IMG/VR virus record: IMGVR_UViG_3300030109_004133
Location: 1-51,164 of that record
Origin: a virus
Length of the DNA: 51,164 bases
Strand: one strand, 5' to 3'
A program made the translations under genes and the position numbers. Below the pieces are notes generated by a model, which did not search any database, was not told the DNA's origin, and saw nothing but the letters and a program-made list of their open reading frames with translations. Below, in pieces: positions 47,496-51,164 of the stretch (positions are counted from its first letter, which is position 1; every line of letters begins with the position of its first letter).

Positions 47496-49367
47496 TTATA
47501 AGCTTGTTATTTCGCAAGATCCACCGGCACAAGCTAATTCACCAGATAGATCAGTTTCGTCAGTTTGTTCACTTACATTTTCTAAGTTTATATCATGTAA
47601 ATGTTTAACTAGTTTTTCAAACTCTTTTTTAGTTATATCTTCAAAAGGAGCCTGAGTGTATGTACCGCCGTCATAAGGTAGTACGGAAAGACCATTATAA
47701 CAGTCTCTATTATCCCACATCCATTTACCAGCTTTATCCCATTCATCAGCTTTTAAACTAATCGTTGCGGACACATTGTGAGTATTAGAGCCTTTTCTAT
47801 GTCCAGGCTTTACCCATTCGGTAGCAACTTTTTTAACTCTTTTGAGTAAGTCAAAAGCAGATTCAGTTCTTAATATAGAACCTTTTGGTGATGATTGTGG
47901 TATTTCTATAACAGCGGTGTCGTGAGGCCTAAAATATTCATCTTTTACTAACTCAGGATGGTTAGCTTTTAAATAACTATATATAGCCTCATTTTTACCA
48001 ACACGTAATCTACGTATATAATAATCATTATGCCAAGCGTGAATACCTGAAGATGTTCCAAGCACCAGAGATGTTGTACCAGCAGGTTTAACGCAAGTTG
48101 TCCTCGCCGCTTTGTTTATTCCTATTAGTTTTGCTACTCTTGTGTTTTCTCTTTTTACTGTACTTGCAGCTGCCTTCATATCCAGCGGGAGCACAGCGGC
48201 ACTCGCGATTCCTGTCATTGACACACCTATAAGCGCGTCTTTCTCTGTTGTTTCTTGCCATATTTCTCTTAAGTAATGAAATTCAGTATAACCAGCTTGT
48301 AATGTTCCTATAAAAGAAGCCGCTTTAACTCTATCGTTAAGATCTTTTTGATCAACAATATCACTAACGTTAACTTCACATAAGTTACAAAACTGGTAAG
48401 GACGTAAAGCTATTTCGCAGCACGGATTTGTTCCCCAGTCTTTATCGTGGTTAAAGTATATACCAGGCTCACCTGATCCCGACAACTCTATACGCTTCCA
48501 CAAATTCATAAAAAACTCTTTGGTTATTTTATGTCTCATTAAAACAGCAGAGTTATTAGCCCTACCTCTTTGAGGTTGTGTTTCCCACCAGTTACCCGAC
48601 TTACACGATATCATCTGCTCATCGTAAGCAGAGAATAAACTTATAAGAGCCGCGCGGCGAATACCACCAGCAAGCACAGCGTCAGCAATGTGACACACAA
48701 TATCGTGAACTTCAATCGTTGATAATTGTTCTCCATCTTTTTTGTTTTCTAATATTCCTTTTATTTTTACAATACACTCTTTTAAAGGTTGTGGTCCAGG
48801 TGCTTTTCCCCCTGAGGTTACAAGCCTAGCTCCCTTTGGTCTAATATCAGAATAATCAAATTTGATCTTAGATGATCTCTTAGAGCCCAAATAAGACTTG
48901 ATTAAAACTTTTATTGCATCAGACCAACCTTCAATTGAATCTCCAATAACAAACCTACGTGTTCTACCCTCAAAAGGTTTTGTCAAACAAGGGAGTAAGT
49001 TGATATGGTGTTTTTGAACGCTATAACCCACTCCACAACCAGAGAGAAGAAGAAACATGCATTCGCTGAAGCTATCGACATGATCAATAGGTAAGTAGCT
49101 ACAATTGTATAATCTATTTGGGCTAATTTCAATCGGCTTACCGCCGAACTGAAGGCTTCGCATGCTTGGTAAAACTTTTTTCTTATAAACATATCTGTAA
49201 TTTTCTTCTATTTCATTATATAAATCAGGGTAGCGTTTTTGGTGCATTTCCTTGTTTCTGGTTACTAATTCCTCCCAAGTTTCTCTCCTGTTTAACTCTG
49301 GCACGTACTTTGCGTACTTCATGTGTACTGTAATTTCTGATAGTATTTTGTTATTTAATTCTGCCAT
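47496..49367 (-). CDS. nrdJ: Class II (adenosylcobalamin-dependent) ribonucleotide reductase
   Basis: A 623-residue enzyme that reduces ribonucleotides to deoxyribonucleotides for phage DNA synthesis, using coenzyme B12 to make the thiyl radical. Catalytic residues are visible: Cys89 (YNCSY, one of the reducing pair), the NPCCEI motif with thiyl Cys316 and Glu318, and Cys327 (QFCNLCEVN). The 11-residue spacing between Cys316 and Cys327 equals that of the Lactobacillus leichmannii monomeric enzyme (C408, C419). The C-terminal redox pair is Cys613 and Cys618 (CAGGSC). No N-terminal ATP cone is seen. No intein is present. It is shorter than the 739-residue bacterial form. The start overlaps the nuclease gene by 17 bases. 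Confidence 0.94.
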   Translation of the reverse strand: MAELNNKILSEITVHMKYAKYVPELNRRETWEELVTRNKEMHQKRYPDLYNEIEENYRYVYKKKVLPSMRSLQFGGKPIEISPNRLYNCSYLPIDHVDSFSECMFLLLSGCGVGYSVQKHHINLLPCLTKPFEGRTRRFVIGDSIEGWSDAIKVLIKSYLGSKRSSKIKFDYSDIRPKGARLVTSGGKAPGPQPLKECIVKIKGILENKKDGEQLSTIEVHDIVCHIADAVLAGGIRRAALISLFSAYDEQMISCKSGNWWETQPQRGRANNSAVLMRHKITKEFFMNLWKRIELSGSGEPGIYFNHDKDWGTNPCCEIALRPYQFCNLCEVNVSDIVDQKDLNDRVKAASFIGTLQAGYTEFHYLREIWQETTEKDALIGVSMTGIASAAVLPLDMKAAASTVKRENTRVAKLIGINKAARTTCVKPAGTTSLVLGTSSGIHAWHNDYYIRRLRVGKNEAIYSYLKANHPELVKDEYFRPHDTAVIEIPQSSPKGSILRTESAFDLLKRVKKVATEWVKPGHRKGSNTHNVSATISLKADEWDKAGKWMWDNRDCYNGLSVLPYDGGTYTQAPFEDITKKEFEKLVKHLHDINLENVSEQTDETDLSGELACAGGSCEITSL

Positions 49368-49812
49368 TTTTGTTTTTAATTATTAATTCTACAACTAAGT
49401 CACATTCTTTTTGGTTTTGAGGTTTATATAAGGTTACATGTTTCATCTTATGATTAACATAATTTTTAAACATTTTCCAACGTATTGGGAAGCTTTCGTT
49501 AGCTCTACCTTTACATTCAATTATAAACGAACTACTTACAAAATCAGGCGTGTACTTTATTGGTAATATTTTTTTATTACCTCTGTTAACCATATCACCT
49601 TTACCGTTGCTTTGTCGTTCGTAGCTTTTAACATCAAACATAAATCCTTCTTGTAGTGTAAACGTACACCCTTCATAATCAGCGTGTATTTTAGCTTTTT
49701 TTAATGCCTGGTACATATACCTTTCTAAACCTGAAGCAAACTTGATCCCGTCAAATGTGACTTTTTTTGATCTGACGGGACCACGTTTTCTTTTAATTCT
49801 CTTCTTCATCAT
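49351..49812 (-). CDS. PD-(D/E)XK nuclease (DUF1064 / T7 endonuclease I-like)
   Basis: A 153-residue protein with a very basic N-terminus (MMKKRIKRKRGPVRSKKVTF). Likely catalytic residues: Glu30 in FASGLERYMYQAL, Asp90 in IKYTPDF, and Glu99 with Lys101 in FIIECKGR. This matches the E...PD...ExK pattern of small phage resolvase-like nucleases such as DUF1064 or T7 endonuclease I. It may cut branched DNA or degrade host DNA for nucleotide recycling, which fits its place beside RNR and MazG genes. It overlaps the MazG-like gene by 20 bases and the RNR gene by 17. Confidence 0.8.
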   Translation of the reverse strand: MMKKRIKRKRGPVRSKKVTFDGIKFASGLERYMYQALKKAKIHADYEGCTFTLQEGFMFDVKSYERQSNGKGDMVNRGNKKILPIKYTPDFVSSSFIIECKGRANESFPIRWKMFKNYVNHKMKHVTLYKPQNQKECDLVVELIIKNKNGRIK

Positions 49813-50116
49813 CGTAATCTGATGCTAAGTTGTTATCAAACGGTTTGCCGTTTTTAAGATCTTCAATCTCTTCTCTAGCTGTTTGTATATACAATATAGC
49901 ATCCATAAGCTCTTCTTGTATGTCTGTTAAATACCCATATAGATTTTTCATTTTAAATCTACGCTCATCGTCTAGCGTTGAGCCATACTTTTCATAACCC
50001 ACATCCGATCTTGATACAAACTTATCAACAACGTGTTTAACTACAGGATCTCTAAAACCGTAAGACTTTCTTACAGCTATACCGTTTTTACCGTCCATTA
50101 TTTCTCTATCGCTCAT
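49793..50116 (-). CDS. MazG-like nucleotide pyrophosphohydrolase candidate
   Basis: A 107-residue, acidic, helical protein. GYEKYGSTLDDERR is followed by KNLYGYLTDIQEELMDAILY and TAREEIEDLKNG. The EELxDA helix with the preceding KYG segment matches small phage MazG-like all-alpha pyrophosphohydrolases, which hydrolyse (d)NTPs to monophosphates. Such proteins may control ppGpp or clean nucleotide pools. It lacks the longer MazG loop, so assignment is by pattern. Its start is 1 base after the stop of the fusion gene upstream, and it overlaps the nuclease gene by 20 bases. Confidence 0.68.
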   Translation of the reverse strand: MSDREIMDGKNGIAVRKSYGFRDPVVKHVVDKFVSRSDVGYEKYGSTLDDERRFKMKNLYGYLTDIQEELMDAILYIQTAREEIEDLKNGKPFDNNLASDYDDEEEN

Positions 50117-50117
50117 A

Positions 50118-50966
50118 TTAATCTTTTTTAAATGTTCCGTTATTCATTTTACCTGTTCTGTCTTTAATTTCATCATAAGCAATCTGCATACACTCTTCAA
50201 TAGGCACGCCAACTAATTCAGCTAAATTAGTTAATACAACTACAGAATCGCCAATACCGTCAATAACTTCTTCCGTGTCTTCTTTTAACATAGCTTTACC
50301 AATTTCTCCAACCTCTTCTATTAGTTTTATATACTGTGTTTTAATGTCTCCTTTGTCGTACAAACCTCTGTTTTTTGCCCAGGTTCTTATACAGTCAAAC
50401 AGACTTTTATCACAGTCTGGTTCTACACAAGGAGCGCACCTAACACCTGTCGGGGCTAATGCTCCAGTTATAGTTTTACCGTTATATTGATCAAAAGCAT
50501 TGTTGTTGTCAAACCACCTTACAAAAGCCTTGTTGTATATGTAGCATCTACCGGCTGTGTATTGAGATGATTTAACGTTTTGCATTATCCATTTTATAGT
50601 AGCGTCTGTTATTACAACGTTACTACTAGCTATATCCCATCTCATACCTATGTTGTCCATAAGTTGTCCTTTTAACTTATTAACAGGACATGGAAATGTA
50701 GTTGTCATTTCTGTTACGTTTATGTTCATGTTTTTTAATTTTATAAAATTGTTATTAAATAGTTTTGAGTATAATTTGCGGTCTACTCTGTAACCGTACT
50801 TCTTTTGAAGCTCTATTTCTAGATGTGAGATGTAGTCTATATCGTCTGACATTTCTAGTATTTCATACTCACTGTCTTTATAACCTTGTTGTTTTTCAAC
50901 GCGGTCATACACGTTGTTTGTTACACCTATTTTTACACCCGGTATGTGGTATATACAGTACGTCAT
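50118..50966 (-). CDS. GIY-YIG-like nuclease fused to MazG domain
   Basis: A 282-residue protein with two recognisable ends. The N-terminus CIYHIPGVKIGVTNNVYDR (residues 4-22, including Arg22) followed by HLEIELQKKYG (Glu50/Glu52) resembles a shortened GIY-YIG nuclease with KIG in place of YIG. Residues about 85-205 are unknown, with a Cys pattern (RCAPCVEPDCDK) that could bind zinc. The C-terminus (213-282) is a MazG domain: KLIEEVGEIGKAM with Glu217, Glu218 and Glu221, then EEVIDGIGDSVVVL with Glu233, Asp236 and Asp240. It probably hydrolyses nucleoside triphosphates; the GIY-YIG activity is uncertain. The ATG overlaps the stop of the 26-residue gene upstream (ATGA). Confidence 0.75.
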   Translation of the reverse strand: MTYCIYHIPGVKIGVTNNVYDRVEKQQGYKDSEYEILEMSDDIDYISHLEIELQKKYGYRVDRKLYSKLFNNNFIKLKNMNINVTEMTTTFPCPVNKLKGQLMDNIGMRWDIASSNVVITDATIKWIMQNVKSSQYTAGRCYIYNKAFVRWFDNNNAFDQYNGKTITGALAPTGVRCAPCVEPDCDKSLFDCIRTWAKNRGLYDKGDIKTQYIKLIEEVGEIGKAMLKEDTEEVIDGIGDSVVVLTNLAELVGVPIEECMQIAYDEIKDRTGKMNNGTFKKD

Positions 50967-51043
50967 ATTTTATTTTCTATTTGAGAAGATATATACATAC
51001 CTACGGCTACACCAACTCCAAATGTTATTATTATTGTTATCAT
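50963..51043 (-). CDS. 26-residue single-membrane-span peptide
   Basis: A very short gene, MITIIITFGVGVAVGMYISS then QIENKI. One hydrophobic helix fills most of the protein, with a Gly-x-Gly-x3-Gly pattern that could support helix packing. Its ATG lies in the stop of the thymidylate synthase-like gene (ATGATAA) and its own stop overlaps the next start (ATGA). Double coupling makes a chance reading frame unlikely. Function unknown. Confidence 0.55.
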   Translation of the reverse strand: MITIIITFGVGVAVGMYISSQIENKI

Positions 51044-51162
51044 ATCTTATCGTTATATAAATGCATATTATGTGCAAAGTGATAGTAAACACCAGTTTCA
51101 ATATCTAATCGTTTAGAGACCATCTCTTGCAGTTTAGAAAATTGATATTGATCATTACAAAA
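51040..51162 (-). CDS. C-terminus of a thymidylate synthase-like enzyme (partial)
   Basis: Only the last 40 residues are in the window: FCNDQYQFSKLQEMVSKRLD, IETGVYYHFAHNMHLYNDKI. The order LQEMV, xLxIETGxYYH and NMHLY matches the end of ThyA-type thymidylate synthases, where a helix is followed by a GxYxH strand and a xxHLY motif. It would make dTMP from dUMP, or a modified pyrimidine such as hydroxymethyl-dCMP or -dUMP in relatives. It starts the minus-strand operon visible here, upstream of MazG, nuclease and RNR genes. The catalytic Cys lies outside the window, so substrate type cannot be decided. Confidence 0.6.
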   Translation of the reverse strand, partial: FCNDQYQFSKLQEMVSKRLDIETGVYYHFAHNMHLYNDKI

Positions 51163-51164
51163 AC

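Noticed and set aside
47482-47532. Longer N-terminus for the outer-membrane protein
   Set aside because: It would overlap the RNR gene and put 17 residues before a standard signal peptide; the start at 47481 gives a normal export signal.
47496-49367. Intein in the ribonucleotide reductase
   Set aside because: Phage RNRs often hold inteins, but the catalytic motifs here are continuous with normal spacing and no Hint blocks are seen.
1-51164. CRISPR arrays, tRNA genes or integrase/attachment sites
   Set aside because: No regularly spaced direct repeats, no cloverleaf with T-loop GTTCRANNC context in gaps, and no recombinase motif were found; gaps between genes are under 100 bases.

Overview
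The window reads as the virion-structure arm, plus part of the nucleotide-metabolism arm, of an AT-rich double-stranded DNA tailed phage. The likely host is a marine Bacteroidota bacterium, probably flavobacterial. Evidence for the host: genes start after A-rich leaders without clear Shine-Dalgarno sequences; two proteins carry cysteine repeats typical of secreted Bacteroidota proteins; and one ends in a tail resembling a type IX secretion sorting signal. No tail sheath, tape-measure or baseplate genes are seen. Giant internal proteins and ring/nozzle-like proteins follow the capsid gene, so a short-tailed (podovirus-like) virion is most likely. A relationship to crAss-like or other Bacteroidota podoviruses is plausible but cannot be shown from sequence reading alone.

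Layout, plus strand, 1-47 kb. From 1 to 1.8 kb there are small accessory genes: a partial winged-helix protein, an HExxH protein and two small basic proteins that share the N-terminus MGYKM(K/N)GF. A holin lies at 1.8-2.2 kb. From 2.2 to 4.5 kb are small structural proteins, a GroES-like co-chaperonin and a possible small terminase. From 4.5 to 11.9 kb are the large terminase, portal, putative scaffold and major capsid protein, ending in a strong UUCG-loop terminator. From 11.9 to 26.8 kb come neck/tail proteins, including a 2893-residue tail protein that ends in a self-processing Hint (intein-like) domain, and an 878-residue protein with a cadherin-like C-terminus. From 26.8 to 38.2 kb are putative ejected virion proteins, including a 3224-residue giant with HExxH and HAD phosphatase motifs. 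From 38.2 to 47 kb are envelope-directed proteins (a lipoprotein/barrel, a membrane coiled-coil protein, a thioredoxin-like protein lacking cysteines, and an exported repeat protein), two further MxxKMKGF proteins, a set of paralogous beta-rich structural proteins, the tail fibre, an M15 peptidase endolysin and a 43-residue membrane protein.

Minus strand, 47-51 kb. A convergent operon, read right to left: the end of a thymidylate synthase-like gene, a 26-residue membrane peptide, a GIY-YIG-like/MazG fusion, a second MazG-like protein, a PD-(D/E)XK nuclease, a cobalamin-dependent (class II) ribonucleotide reductase and a secreted beta-barrel protein. A bidirectional hairpin terminator separates the two transcription units. 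The operon would recycle and supply nucleotides; the plus-strand genes build, fill and release the virion.

Coding density is near complete and there is no gene-free stretch above 100 bases. No tRNA, CRISPR, integrase, DNA polymerase or helicase was seen, so the genome continues on both sides. The most interesting features are the terminal Hint domain on the tail protein, the phage-encoded host-like exported repeat protein, and a dispersed family of small basic proteins sharing an N-terminal tag and SPxK motifs.
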